Positions 27,110-35,811 of a stretch of 64,000 nt of DNA are shown here, one piece after another. Position 1 is the first letter of the stretch. The number at the start of each line of letters is the position of its first letter. Under the pieces are notes generated by a model, which was not told the origin of the DNA, ran no database searches, and worked only from the letters and a program-made list of their open reading frames with translations. Location: positions 493,761 to 557,760 of the forward strand of contig JABAYJ010000009.1 in the NCBI GenBank assembly GCA_018609055.1, written 5' to 3'. Made by a program: the position numbers and the translations under genes. Origin of the DNA: Flavobacteriales bacterium (GTDB lineage: Bacteria > Bacteroidota > Bacteroidia > Flavobacteriales_D > CAJJDF01).

Positions 27110-27117
27110 TACATTTG
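27110..27117 (+). promoter_or_regulatory. TAnnTTTG promoter element of pyrR-pyrB
   Basis: TACATTTG directly after the rpsA terminator, about 45 nt before the pyrR ATG. The -33 element is not clear. The short leader shows no PyrR-type antiterminator/terminator pair. Confidence 0.5.
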
Positions 27118-27162
27118 TGACGATTAATAATTGTAGCATTTAACTGATACCAACAAATTTAA

Positions 27163-27705
27163 ATGGGTTTACAAGAGAGAGAAATACTCAATGAAGCAGA
27201 AGTAGATATTCTTATATCAAGAATGACTCGTCAATTAATCGAAAATCATAATTTATTCGAAAACTCTATTCTTATTGGTGTACAACCAAGAGGGATTTAT
27301 GTTGCTAATAGATTAAAACAAAAACTAAAAGAGCTTAGTGGAATTGATGTCACGACAGGAGCTATCGATACTACTTTTTTTAGAGATGATTTTAGAAGAA
27401 AAGACAAACCACTTTTACCTAGTGTAAATAATATAGATTTTTCTATAGAGTCCAAAAAAATAATACTGACAGATGATGTATTGTTTTCTGGCAGAACAGT
27501 AAGAGCTGCTATGGATGCTTTAATGACCTACGGGAGACCATCCTCTATTGAGTTATTAGTATTAGTAGACAGAAGATTTTCAAGAAACTTGCCTATAGAA
27601 GCAAACTATGTAGGAAAGTACATAGATACTTTATCCAATGAAAGGGTAGAGGTAATGTGGAAGGAAACAGAGAATATTGACAAAGTAATATTGGTGAAAA
27701 AATGA
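27163..27705 (+). CDS. pyrR: Bifunctional pyr operon regulator / uracil phosphoribosyltransferase PyrR
   Basis: A 180-residue type I phosphoribosyltransferase-fold protein. The PRPP motif ILTDDVLFSGR is at about 101-111, and the N-terminal part (RMTRQLIENHN, LIGVQPRGIYVANRL) is typical of PyrR. In Gram-positive bacteria PyrR attenuates pyr mRNA; here it precedes pyrB with a 4-nt ATGA overlap. No attenuator is visible in the leader, so regulation may be by another route or it may act mainly as uracil phosphoribosyltransferase. Confidence 0.93.
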   Translation: MGLQEREILNEAEVDILISRMTRQLIENHNLFENSILIGVQPRGIYVANRLKQKLKELSGIDVTTGAIDTTFFRDDFRRKDKPLLPSVNNIDFSIESKKIILTDDVLFSGRTVRAAMDALMTYGRPSSIELLVLVDRRFSRNLPIEANYVGKYIDTLSNERVEVMWKETENIDKVILVKK

Positions 27706-28625
27706 ATACATTAAGTACAAAACATCTACTTGGAATTGAACCACTTACACCAGAGGACATTAAATTGATTTTTGAGGTGGCAGATAACTTTAAAGATGTA
27801 ATTAACCGACCAATAAAAAAAGTCCCTACACTTAGAGATATTACCATAGCTAACTTATTTTTCGAAAACTCTACCAGAACAAAACTTTCATTTGAATTGG
27901 CTGAGAAAAGACTTTCAGCAGATGTAGTCAACTTTTCTGCAGCAAGTTCAAGTGTTAAGAAAGGGGAAACTCTTATCGATACAGTAAATAACATCCTTGC
28001 CATGAAAGTGGATATGGTTGTAATGAGGCATCCAAGTCCTGGAGCTGCTATGTTCCTGTCTAAGGAAGTAGACTCTGTAATAATTAATGCAGGTGATGGA
28101 ACTCACGAACATCCAACACAGGCTCTTTTAGATGCTTATTCAATAAGAGAGAAGCTTGGAGATGTAAAAGGTAAAAAAGTAGTTATTGTAGGAGATATAT
28201 TGCACTCAAGAGTGGCAATATCTAATATTCATTGCCTTAAGAAACTAGGTGCCGAAGTAAAAGTTTGTGGACCATTAACATTAATGCCTAAGCACATAGA
28301 AAGTTTAGGAGTAGAGGTAGAGACAAACTTGAAAAAAGCTTTAGAATGGTGTGATGTAGTAAATATGCTAAGGATACAGCATGAGAGACAAGAAATTAAA
28401 CATTTTCCTTCACTTAAAGAATATACTCTTCAATATGGTTTAACAACCGAATTATTAGAGTCGATAGGTAAGGATATTGTGATAATGCACCCAGGACCAA
28501 TTAATCGTGGAGTAGAGATATCAAGCGAAATTGCAGATTCTAAAAATGCAATAATTTTAAATCAAGTAGAGAATGGAGTTGCAATAAGAATGGCTGTAAT
28601 TTATCTGTTAGCAGGTAAAATTTAA
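27702..28625 (+). CDS. pyrB: Aspartate carbamoyltransferase catalytic subunit
   Basis: Forms N-carbamoyl-aspartate from carbamoyl phosphate and aspartate, the committed step of pyrimidine synthesis. The carbamoyl phosphate loop FENSTRTKLSFE (STRT at 57-60), the HPTQALLDAYS block and the HPGPINRGVEI block near residue 265 are diagnostic. Its length of 307 residues is normal. Its ATG overlaps the pyrR stop (ATGA). No regulatory chain pyrI follows, so the enzyme is probably the unregulated trimer or is controlled through PyrR. Confidence 0.97.
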   Translation: MNTLSTKHLLGIEPLTPEDIKLIFEVADNFKDVINRPIKKVPTLRDITIANLFFENSTRTKLSFELAEKRLSADVVNFSAASSSVKKGETLIDTVNNILAMKVDMVVMRHPSPGAAMFLSKEVDSVIINAGDGTHEHPTQALLDAYSIREKLGDVKGKKVVIVGDILHSRVAISNIHCLKKLGAEVKVCGPLTLMPKHIESLGVEVETNLKKALEWCDVVNMLRIQHERQEIKHFPSLKEYTLQYGLTTELLESIGKDIVIMHPGPINRGVEISSEIADSKNAIILNQVENGVAIRMAVIYLLAGKI

Positions 28626-28694
28626 TCTTGGAAATTTTAAATTTTTCATTATATTGTGTAGGAATATTAACAACAATATAACAGTAAGATTTAA

Positions 28695-29033
28695 ATGGAA
28701 ATTACAAAAGAAAAGAAGGCGTTTTATAACTTGTTGAAGATTAGCTCAGAAAAACTTGATAGTACCTTAGCACCTAATTTAAAAGCAGAATTTGTTTTGC
28801 TTAACAAAAATGGTGAAAAGAATATTTTAGTTGATTTATCTGATGTTAAATATTGTGATTCATCAGGCTTAAGTGCTCTTTTGGTGGGTAATAGGTTGTG
28901 TAATGAATTGGATGGAAAGTTTGTAATTAATTCCCCTCAAGATATGGTTGAAAAAATCATAAAAATTTCGCAGTTAGATAAGGTTTTAAATATTTCTAAA
29001 GATATTGAAGAAGGCGAACGCATCTTGGCTTAA
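28695..29033 (+). CDS. STAS domain protein (anti-sigma factor antagonist-like)
   Basis: A 112-residue stand-alone STAS domain. The strand-loop VDLSDVKYCDSSGLSALLVG contains the conserved DSSG motif whose Ser is the phosphorylation site in SpoIIAA/RsbV proteins. No RsbW-like kinase or sigma factor is adjacent in the window, so its partner must be elsewhere. In Bacteroidota such isolated STAS proteins are common near pyr genes or ribonuclease Z genes, but their role is uncertain. It lies 69 nt after pyrB. Confidence 0.85.
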   Translation: MEITKEKKAFYNLLKISSEKLDSTLAPNLKAEFVLLNKNGEKNILVDLSDVKYCDSSGLSALLVGNRLCNELDGKFVINSPQDMVEKIIKISQLDKVLNISKDIEEGERILA

Positions 29034-29064
29034 TTATTGCGCATTTTAAATAAAAATTATAATT

Positions 29065-29853
29065 ATGAAAAAATTGTTATTTCCCCTTGCTTTTTTCTTT
29101 ACAACAATTGGTTATTCTCAGTCTTGTGTAGCAGATGCTACAGCACTTAATGCTTATATAGCTCCAAGTACTTGGGGAGTAATGCCAGATACTATTGATA
29201 ATTTGCCACCAGCATTTATCAATGTTCAGTATGATACATTTTTATCATTTAAGTTACCAATGTTTGCAAATGAGTTGGATCCAACTTTACCTGCAATTCA
29301 ATTAGATAATTTAAAATTATTGAATATTACTGGATTGCCAGCAGGTATTACTTTTACAAGCGGAACTTCAACTACAGATAGTGTTTATTGTAATACTGCT
29401 AATTGCACATGGAATGCAGGAACAGTAGGTTGTGTAAGATTTATAGGAACTCCAACTGTTACAGGTTTATTTCCATTAATTATTACTTTAGAAGGTACAA
29501 CTATTGGTGGTCCATTAGCACAAACTGGAACTGGAGATATTAATGGATATAAATTGAATATTGCTTTTTTAAGTATTGAAAAAAATACTGCTAACAATGT
29601 TGAATTACAACAAAATTCACCTAATCCTTTTGCAAACTTCACCAAGATTAGCTTTTCTAGTTCACAGGCAAGTGAAGGAAAGTTTTATGTAATGAATCTA
29701 TTAGGAGAAATAGTATACGAAAGTACTATTAACTCAAGGCAAGGACTTAATACAATTAACTTTGATGGAACCGATTTGAAAAAAGGAATGTATTTATACT
29801 CTATTGAAATAGATGGAGTAAAGATGACTAAACGAATGGTTATTCAGAAATAA
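29065..29853 (+). CDS. Secreted protein with type IX secretion C-terminal sorting domain
   Basis: A 262-residue protein with signal peptide MKKLLFPLAFFFTTIGYSQ. A beta-rich middle part has PPAFINVQYDTFLSFKLP and ITGLPAGITF, resembling Ig-like or putative adhesin modules. The last about 75 residues form a type A sorting domain: NVELQQNSPNPFANFTKISF, then GEIVYESTINSRQGLNTINF and KGMYLYSIEIDGVKMTKRMV. This domain is cleaved when the protein passes the T9SS outer membrane translocon. The cargo's function is unknown. The presence of porQ at 33239 agrees with an active T9SS. Confidence 0.9.
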   Translation: MKKLLFPLAFFFTTIGYSQSCVADATALNAYIAPSTWGVMPDTIDNLPPAFINVQYDTFLSFKLPMFANELDPTLPAIQLDNLKLLNITGLPAGITFTSGTSTTDSVYCNTANCTWNAGTVGCVRFIGTPTVTGLFPLIITLEGTTIGGPLAQTGTGDINGYKLNIAFLSIEKNTANNVELQQNSPNPFANFTKISFSSSQASEGKFYVMNLLGEIVYESTINSRQGLNTINFDGTDLKKGMYLYSIEIDGVKMTKRMVIQK

Positions 29854-29873
29854 TAATATCAAAATCACTTAAC

Positions 29874-29914
29874 AAGCCTGCTACTTCATTTTTGGAAAAG
29901 CGGGCTTTTTTTAT
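29874..29914 (+). terminator. Terminator after the T9SS cargo gene
   Basis: AAGCCTGCT (29874-29882) pairs with AGCGGGCTT (29899-29907) with one G-T wobble and is followed by a T run. The loop is long at 16 nt. Confidence 0.7.
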
Positions 29915-30239
29915 GTTATTTTTCGAAGGATTGAAGCTATATCCAATCGAAGTATAAAAATCAACTTTCTCAAGATTAGTGTAGGGCAATAATATTGTAA
30001 GAATTACTATTCCTATTTGTTTCATTTTTGAAGATAATCATAATTTTAGTTTATCATACTTAACAGACATAATTACCACTATATGTAATTGGCATAAGTA
30101 TTGGATTAATATTATTGAATTCAAATCAAATTATTTTTAATCAATTAATAAACAGTTGATTGAATTTAAACACTAAATTTAACATACAAGATTACTAGTC
30201 TCATCAATTGGGTTAGTATGTCAAAATGACTATAATTAT
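29913..30239. other. Intergenic region upstream of lon
   Basis: About 325 bases of AT-rich sequence without a supported gene. A minus-strand open frame (30025 down to 29840) begins with a signal-like stretch, MKQIGIVILTILLPY, but runs into the terminator of the convergent gene, so it is at most a remnant. No clear TAnnTTTG element precedes lon. Heat-shock control of lon cannot be judged here. Confidence 0.5.
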
Positions 30240-32651
30240 ATGAACGAAATATATGAAGAAGATATCGTAAGATTTGCACAATCCTCAGACGAAGGTGAAT
30301 TTATTCCATTGTTTACTTCAGAGGATGAAGATCAGATGAATAAGGAAGAATTTCCTGATGAGTTACCAATTTTACCTTTAAGAAACAATGTGCTTTTCCC
30401 AGGAGTTGTAATTCCAATTACTGTTGGTAGAGATAAATCTATAAAACTGATTAAAGATGCTTACTCAGGAAATAAAATCCTAGGAGTTGTATCGCAAACA
30501 GATGTGAAAATTGAAGATCCAAATTCTAAAGAAATTCACACTATTGGGACTGTTGGTCAAATACTTAAGCATTTAAAAATGCCTGATGGAAGTACTACTG
30601 TCATCATACAAGGTAAAAGAAGATTTGAGACTCAAGAAATAACCCAAGAAGATCCATACATAAAAGCAAAAGTCAAAACACATATTGAGACTAGGCCTGA
30701 TGAAAATGATCCTGAATTCTTTGCATTATACTCTTCATTAAAAGATTTGGCTTTAAAGATTATTAAAGAATCTCCATCTATTCCTTCAGAGGCTTCATTT
30801 GCTATAAAGAATATTGAGAGTCCTACTTACATGATAAACTTTATCGCATCTAACATTAATGCAGATGTAGAAGTGAAGCAACAAATGCTAGAAGAAAAGG
30901 ATATGGTTAAAAGAGCCAAGTTAGTGCTAAAGAATTTAACTGATGAATTGCAGTTACTAGAATTGAAAAATGACATTCAGTCTAAAGTAAAGACTGATTT
31001 GGATAAGCAACAGAGAGATTATTATTTGCATCAGCAAATGCTTCAGATTCAAGAAGAATTGGGCGATAATCCTTCTCAACAAGAAGTTGAAGACTTAAGA
31101 AAAAAAGCAGAAAAGAAGAAGTGGAGTAAAAAGGTGAAACAAACTTTTTATAAAGAACTCAGTAAACTGGAGAGAATGAATCCTCAAGCAGCTGAATATT
31201 CAGTTCAACTTAATTATTTACAGTTACTTACCGATTTACCTTGGAAGAAAAAAACGAAAGATAATTTTGATTTAAAACGTGCTCAAGAAATATTAGATCG
31301 CGATCATTTTGGTTTAGATAAAGTAAAAGAAAGAATTATTGAACATCTTGCAGTTCTAAAGTTAAAGAAGAACATGAAAGCTCCAATCCTATGTCTTTAT
31401 GGGCCTCCGGGAGTTGGGAAAACATCTTTGGGTAAGTCTATTGCCGAAGCAATTGGTAGAAAATACGTAAGAATGTCTCTTGGTGGATTAAGAGATGAAG
31501 CTGAAATAAGAGGGCATAGAAAAACTTACATTGGTGCAATGCCAGGAAGGATTTTACAAAACTTGAAAAAGGTAAAAACTTCTAATCCGGTATTTGTATT
31601 GGATGAGATTGATAAATTAACAAGAGACTCTCATGGAGATCCATCTTCAGCATTATTGGAAGTGCTTGATCCAGAGCAGAACTCTACGTTTAACGATAAC
31701 TTTGTTGATTTAGACTACGATTTATCTAACGTGCTTTTTGTGGCTACAGCAAATAGTTTAAATACTATTCAGCCTGCCTTGAGGGATAGAATGGAGATTA
31801 TTGAGATAAATGGGTATACTATTGAGGAAAAGGTTGTTATAGCTCGTAAATATTTACTTCCTAAACAATTAAAAGAAACTGGAGTTCGTGAAAGTCAATT
31901 TAGTATTACTGATGAAACTTTAGAAACTGTAGTTGAAAATTACACCAATGAAAGTGGAGTTCGTGGATTAGAAAAAAGAGTTTCTAAGCTTGTTCGTTTC
32001 AGAGCTAAGCAAATTGCTATGGAGGAAACTTTTGAAATTGAAGTTGTTAAGGAACAATTAAATAAAATTTTAGGGCCATCACATCCGAAAGATAAATACC
32101 AAGGAAATGATATTCCTGGAGTAGTAACAGGATTGGCTTGGACACAAAACGGGGGTGACATCTTGTTTATTGAAACAAGTTTATCTCCAGGTAAAGAGAA
32201 ACTTACCTTAACAGGTAACCTAGGAGATGTAATGAAGGAATCTGCAGTAATTGCTCTAGAATATTTGAAATCTAATGCAACTAAAATTGGAATAGAACCA
32301 GAAAAATTCACTAAGAATAACATTCATATCCACGTTCCAGAAGGAGCAACTCCTAAGGATGGACCATCAGCAGGAATTACAATTTTAACTGCTTTGACTT
32401 CAATATTCATGAACAAAAAAGTGAGATCGAATATTGCAATGACTGGAGAAATAACTTTAAGAGGAAAAGTATTGCCAGTAGGAGGGATAAAGGAAAAAAT
32501 ATTAGCTGCTAAGCGTGCGGGTATTAAAGAAATAATTTTGTGTCAGAGTAATAAAAAAGACATTGATGACATAAATCCTAATTACCTTGAAGGATTAGAA
32601 TTTCATTATGTAGATACTATGTTTGAAGTACTTGATATAGCTTTGATTTAA
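30240..32651 (+). CDS. lon: ATP-dependent protease Lon
   Basis: Cytoplasmic ATP-dependent serine protease that degrades misfolded and regulatory proteins. It has 803 residues. The N-terminal LON substrate-binding domain starts with LPILPLRNNVLFPG (about 43-56). The AAA+ module has Walker A GPPGVGKTS (about 387-395) and Walker B VFVLDEIDKL. The protease domain has the catalytic Ser in PKDGPSAGIT (about residue 710) and Lys in GGIKEKILAAKRAGI (about 752). A short acidic N-terminal extension precedes the LON domain, as in other Bacteroidota. It is followed by two small Kazal lipoproteins. Confidence 0.97.
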   Translation: MNEIYEEDIVRFAQSSDEGEFIPLFTSEDEDQMNKEEFPDELPILPLRNNVLFPGVVIPITVGRDKSIKLIKDAYSGNKILGVVSQTDVKIEDPNSKEIHTIGTVGQILKHLKMPDGSTTVIIQGKRRFETQEITQEDPYIKAKVKTHIETRPDENDPEFFALYSSLKDLALKIIKESPSIPSEASFAIKNIESPTYMINFIASNINADVEVKQQMLEEKDMVKRAKLVLKNLTDELQLLELKNDIQSKVKTDLDKQQRDYYLHQQMLQIQEELGDNPSQQEVEDLRKKAEKKKWSKKVKQTFYKELSKLERMNPQAAEYSVQLNYLQLLTDLPWKKKTKDNFDLKRAQEILDRDHFGLDKVKERIIEHLAVLKLKKNMKAPILCLYGPPGVGKTSLGKSIAEAIGRKYVRMSLGGLRDEAEIRGHRKTYIGAMPGRILQNLKKVKTSNPVFVLDEIDKLTRDSHGDPSSALLEVLDPEQNSTFNDNFVDLDYDLSNVLFVATANSLNTIQPALRDRMEIIEINGYTIEEKVVIARKYLLPKQLKETGVRESQFSITDETLETVVENYTNESGVRGLEKRVSKLVRFRAKQIAMEETFEIEVVKEQLNKILGPSHPKDKYQGNDIPGVVTGLAWTQNGGDILFIETSLSPGKEKLTLTGNLGDVMKESAVIALEYLKSNATKIGIEPEKFTKNNIHIHVPEGATPKDGPSAGITILTALTSIFMNKKVRSNIAMTGEITLRGKVLPVGGIKEKILAAKRAGIKEIILCQSNKKDIDDINPNYLEGLEFHYVDTMFEVLDIALI

Positions 32652-32669
32652 TTCACTATTTTGATATTG

Positions 32670-32699
32670 TTGTTAAATTGCAAAAAATGGCTATATTTG
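32670..32699 (+). promoter_or_regulatory. Consensus promoter of the first Kazal lipoprotein gene
   Basis: TTG (32670-32672), 19 nt, TATATTTG (32692-32699). The -7 element ends 5 nt before a GTG start at 32705, implying a leaderless mRNA and separating this gene from lon. Confidence 0.6.
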
Positions 32700-32704
32700 T
32701 TTTA

Positions 32705-32944
32705 GTGAAAAAAACAACAACAATACTATTCTTTGGAGCGCTACTCTTGGTTGGATGTAAATCTAAAAAGGAGACCACAGAAGTAACAGTTGAGCCATGT
32801 GTGCCAAATGCTACAGAGAGTTGTGTTTGTACTGAAGAGTATGTTCCAGTATGTGGATGTGATAATAAAACATATTCTAATGCATGTCATGCTAGATGCT
32901 CAAATGTAACGTATGTTGTTGGAAAATGTAAAGACTCAAAATAA
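32705..32944 (+). CDS. Kazal-type inhibitor-domain lipoprotein (first of a pair)
   Basis: About 79 residues from a GTG start at 32705. That start gives a classic lipoprotein signal (KKTTTILFFGALLLVGC, Cys18) and lies just after the promoter, while an upstream ATG at 32687 would overlap the promoter. The mature part has the Kazal pattern CVCTEEYVPVCGCDNKTYSN, then ACHARCSNVTYVVGKC, with six conserved cysteines plus extras. Kazal domains inhibit serine proteases by inserting a loop in the active site. Here the protein would sit in the envelope and may protect it from host or self proteases, or may be structural. Confidence 0.85.
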   Translation: MKKTTTILFFGALLLVGCKSKKETTEVTVEPCVPNATESCVCTEEYVPVCGCDNKTYSNACHARCSNVTYVVGKCKDSK

Positions 32945-32975
32945 TTTTTAAAAAATAGCGTTAATCCCGTAAGTT

Positions 32976-33197
32976 ATGAAAAAGAATATCTTATTAATTG
33001 CAACAACCATCTTTGCCGCAGTAGTTTTAATGAACAGCTGTAATAAACCACTTGGAAAATGTGATGAATTTTTCGAGAAAGGATGTGTAACTACAGAAGA
33101 TTACACGCCAGTTTGTGGATGTAACGACAAAACTTACGCAAACAAATCACTTGCTGAATGTGCAGGAGTAGAGTACGTTAATGGTTCTTGTATTTAA
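32976..33197 (+). CDS. Kazal-like lipoprotein (second of a pair)
   Basis: A 73-residue protein with lipobox LMNSC (Cys22). It is homologous to the preceding gene: CVTTEDYTPVCGCNDKTYAN, then KSLAECAGVEYVNGSC. In the conserved position before the AEC segment, where the neighbour has Cys (YSNAC), this one has Ser (YANKS), so one Kazal disulfide is lost or replaced. The two genes are 31 nt apart and probably arose by tandem duplication. Their target is unknown. Confidence 0.83.
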   Translation: MKKNILLIATTIFAAVVLMNSCNKPLGKCDEFFEKGCVTTEDYTPVCGCNDKTYANKSLAECAGVEYVNGSCI

Positions 33198-33238
33198 TAG
33201 TTTAATTACGATTTAGGTCGTTAAAATTATTATCTATT

Positions 33239-34309
33239 TTGAAAATATATTTTAAGAATAAAAAAGTTAATCAATTTATAGTTTTATTCTTGATTACAAG
33301 TCTGGGCTTTAATTTAAGCCTGTTTTCTCAATCTTCTGGATCTAATTCCTACCAGTTTCTTGATTTAGCTAATTCTTCTAGAATTCAAGCTTTAGGAGGA
33401 AGTAATATCTCGATTTACGACAAGGATGTGAATTTAACTGTTTCTAATCCAGCCTTGTTAGATTCAACTCAATCTGGTTCTATCTCTATCAATTACATGA
33501 ATTATATCTCAGATATAAATTATGGATTTACCTCATACACACATCATGTAGACAATCTAGGAACTTTTAATGCTGTATTTTTATATGGCAACTATGGGAG
33601 CTTTACTAGAGCTGATGAAAATGGAGATAAAACAGGAAAGTTCGTAGCAAATGATTTATCTGTTTTGGTTGGTTATGGAAGAAGAATAGATTCACTATTT
33701 AGTGTAGGAGCTAATCTTAAATTTTTCAACTCTGTGTATGATGTGTATAATTCCAATGGGCTAGCTTTGGATTTAGCTGCAAATTATTATAAGCCTTCTA
33801 AGTACTTCTCTATGAGTTTAATGCTCAAAAATATGGGAGTAGCTTTTTCTAAATTTAATGGCAAAGAAAAAATGCCTTTTGAAATTCAATTAGGAATGAC
33901 AAAGAAGTTAAAATATGCTCCTCTTCGATTTTCTGTTACGCTTAATAATCTCCAAAAGTGGGATTTAACCTACATTGATCCAAACGCAGAAACACAATTT
34001 GACCCTAATACTTTTCAGGAATTACCAGCAGAAGAACCAAGTTTTTTAGATAAAGCTTCAAGACATATCGTTTTCGGAACTGAGTTCTTGTTAGGTAAAA
34101 ACTTTCATTTACAAATTGGTTATAATTTTAGAAGGAGAGCAGAGCTTAAATTTGCGCCTAAATCTGGATTAGTAGGTTTCTCAGGAGGAATTGCTTTTAA
34201 AATCAAGAAATTCCATTTAAATTATAGTTTAGCTAGTTACCATTTAGCGGGCGCTTCGCATAGTTTTTCAATTACTACAAACCTTAGTAATTTCAGGTCT
34301 AAAAACTAA
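33239..34309 (+). CDS. porQ: Type IX secretion system protein PorQ
   Basis: A 356-residue outer membrane beta-barrel protein of the PorV/PorQ (OmpP1/FadL-like) type. PorQ is part of the attachment complex that helps anchor T9SS cargo to A-LPS. The signal (KVNQFIVLFLITSLGFNLSLFSQ) is followed by SNSYQFLDLANSSRIQALGG, a typical PorQ start, then NPALLDSTQSGSISINYMNY. There is no ATG or GTG between the upstream stop and the signal peptide, so TTG at 33239 is the only reasonable start. Together with the sorting-domain protein at 29065 it shows that this organism uses T9SS. Confidence 0.88.
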   Translation: MKIYFKNKKVNQFIVLFLITSLGFNLSLFSQSSGSNSYQFLDLANSSRIQALGGSNISIYDKDVNLTVSNPALLDSTQSGSISINYMNYISDINYGFTSYTHHVDNLGTFNAVFLYGNYGSFTRADENGDKTGKFVANDLSVLVGYGRRIDSLFSVGANLKFFNSVYDVYNSNGLALDLAANYYKPSKYFSMSLMLKNMGVAFSKFNGKEKMPFEIQLGMTKKLKYAPLRFSVTLNNLQKWDLTYIDPNAETQFDPNTFQELPAEEPSFLDKASRHIVFGTEFLLGKNFHLQIGYNFRRRAELKFAPKSGLVGFSGGIAFKIKKFHLNYSLASYHLAGASHSFSITTNLSNFRSKN

Positions 34310-34386
34310 TCGTCAATCCTAGATTAGTACACATTTTTCTGTTTACAAAATAGTATCATAATTACTTTTCACTTAGCTATTAATCT

Positions 34387-34394
34387 TATTTTTG
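34387..34394 (+). promoter_or_regulatory. TAnnTTTG promoter element upstream of the lpxB gene group
   Basis: TATTTTTG ends 15 nt before ATG 34410. No -33 TTG is present at the expected distance, so the assignment is tentative. Confidence 0.35.
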
Positions 34395-34409
34395 ATTAAA
34401 ATAAAGTCA

Positions 34410-34670
34410 ATGAAAAAGGAAATAGGAAAAGGAGTTTTGGTAGGAGCAACAATTCCTATACTATTTGTATGCTTTTTGTATCTACTCTTTTATGTTTTTG
34501 ATAAAAGGATTAATACAGAAGTATTAATGTCAGGAATCTTATTTGGAATAGGAATAAATGCTTTAATTGTAAGGAAACTATTTAAAGAAGATAAGGATTA
34601 TTTAGGAAGAGGTATATTAATCGCTAGTTTTTTCTACTTCCTATTTTGGGTAATAAAATTCATTATTTAA
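34410..34670 (+). CDS. Small three-helix membrane protein upstream of lpxB
   Basis: An 86-residue protein with hydrophobic segments at about 9-31 (VLVGATIPILFVCFLYLLFYV), 39-56 (EVLMSGILFGIGINALIV) and 66-85 (GRGILIASFFYFLFWVIKFI). ATG 34410 is preferred to an upstream TTG that belongs to the promoter-like element. No function is known. It lies 25 nt before lpxB in the same direction, so it may be co-expressed with lipid A synthesis. Confidence 0.7.
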   Translation: MKKEIGKGVLVGATIPILFVCFLYLLFYVFDKRINTEVLMSGILFGIGINALIVRKLFKEDKDYLGRGILIASFFYFLFWVIKFII

Positions 34671-34695
34671 CACTTTTTAATAAGCCAATTATTCT

Positions 34696-35811
34696 ATGAA
34701 ATATTACTTAGTATCGGGTGAAGCTTCTGGCGATATGCACGGAGCAAATTTACTTTCTGAACTTAAAAAAATGGATTCCAATTTAGAGCTAAGAGGTTGG
34801 GGTGGAGATAAAATGGAGGCTCAGGGCATGAAACTTGTAAAACACTACGAGGAACTGGCTTTTATGGGTTTTGCAGAGGTTGTAATGAATCTTAAAACTA
34901 TTTTAGGAAACCTAAAGAGGTGTAAAGAAGATATATTAAAATTTAAACCAGATGCTGTTATACTGATAGATTACCCTGGGTTTAATTTAAGAATAGCAGA
35001 ATTTGCCAAAAAAGCGGGTATTAAAGTCTTTTACTATGTTTCACCACAAGTATGGGCATGGAAACAAAATAGAGTAAAAAAGATTAAAAAATACATTGAT
35101 CATCTATTCGTAATTCTTCCATTCGAGAAGCCTTTTTATGATAAATGGGAGTATCATGTTGACTTTGTTGGAAATCCTTTGTTAGATGAAATTGCAAAAT
35201 TTAAGAAGGAATACGAAGTACAAGATTTTAGAAAGGAAAATAACTTAGACGAAAGACCAATAATAGCTTTATTACCAGGAAGTAGAACTCAAGAAATTAA
35301 CACCAAACTTCCTTTAATGCTTTCAGTGATAGAGAGCTTTCCTAAATATCAATTTGTAATTGCTGGAGCTCCAGCACAACAAGCTTCTATTTATGAAGAG
35401 ATAATAGATGGTAATAAAAATGTTTCGTTAATTTTTGGTAAAACATATCCACTTTTATTAAACTCACATTCTGGATTAATCACCTCAGGTACAGCTACTT
35501 TAGAGACGGCTTTGTTCCAGGTTCCACAAGTAGTATGCTACATTGCCAATCCAATTTCATATGCCATTGCAAAACGACTGGTAAAGATTAAGTTTATATC
35601 ACTTGTTAATTTAATAATGGATAAAGAAATAGTGCGAGAACTGATACAAAAAGAACTTGTAACTGATAATCTTATTAAGGAATTAAAGCTTATTTCTGAG
35701 GGAGAAAAAAGAACCGAAATGAAAGATAATTATCTTCAATTAATTGAAAAGTTAGGTGGAGATGGTGCTTCTGCCAAAACCGCAGAGCACATTTTTACGT
35801 ATATGCGTTAA
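34696..35811 (+). CDS. lpxB: Lipid-A-disaccharide synthase
   Basis: A GT19 glycosyltransferase that joins UDP-diacylglucosamine and lipid X to form the lipid A disaccharide, at the inner membrane. It has 371 residues. It starts with the family signature YYLVSGEASGDMHGANLL. GFAEVVMNLKTI, YYVSPQVWAWKQNRVKKIKK, LPFEKPFY, VGNPLLDE and LLPGSRTQEIN follow in the canonical order. A SpoIID-domain gene begins at the very next base after its stop, so the two are co-transcribed. Confidence 0.96.
   Translation: MKYYLVSGEASGDMHGANLLSELKKMDSNLELRGWGGDKMEAQGMKLVKHYEELAFMGFAEVVMNLKTILGNLKRCKEDILKFKPDAVILIDYPGFNLRIAEFAKKAGIKVFYYVSPQVWAWKQNRVKKIKKYIDHLFVILPFEKPFYDKWEYHVDFVGNPLLDEIAKFKKEYEVQDFRKENNLDERPIIALLPGSRTQEINTKLPLMLSVIESFPKYQFVIAGAPAQQASIYEEIIDGNKNVSLIFGKTYPLLLNSHSGLITSGTATLETALFQVPQVVCYIANPISYAIAKRLVKIKFISLVNLIMDKEIVRELIQKELVTDNLIKELKLISEGEKRTEMKDNYLQLIEKLGGDGASAKTAEHIFTYMR

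Noticed and set aside
27118..27162. PyrR-type attenuator in the pyrR leader
   Set aside because: The leader is only about 45 nt and contains no terminator/antiterminator pair or PyrR-binding loop that I can see.
29840..30025. Minus-strand open frame of 61 codons with a signal-like start
   Set aside because: Its second half lies over the terminator of the convergent gene, it matches no family I recognise, and it is short. It is at most a decayed 5' end.
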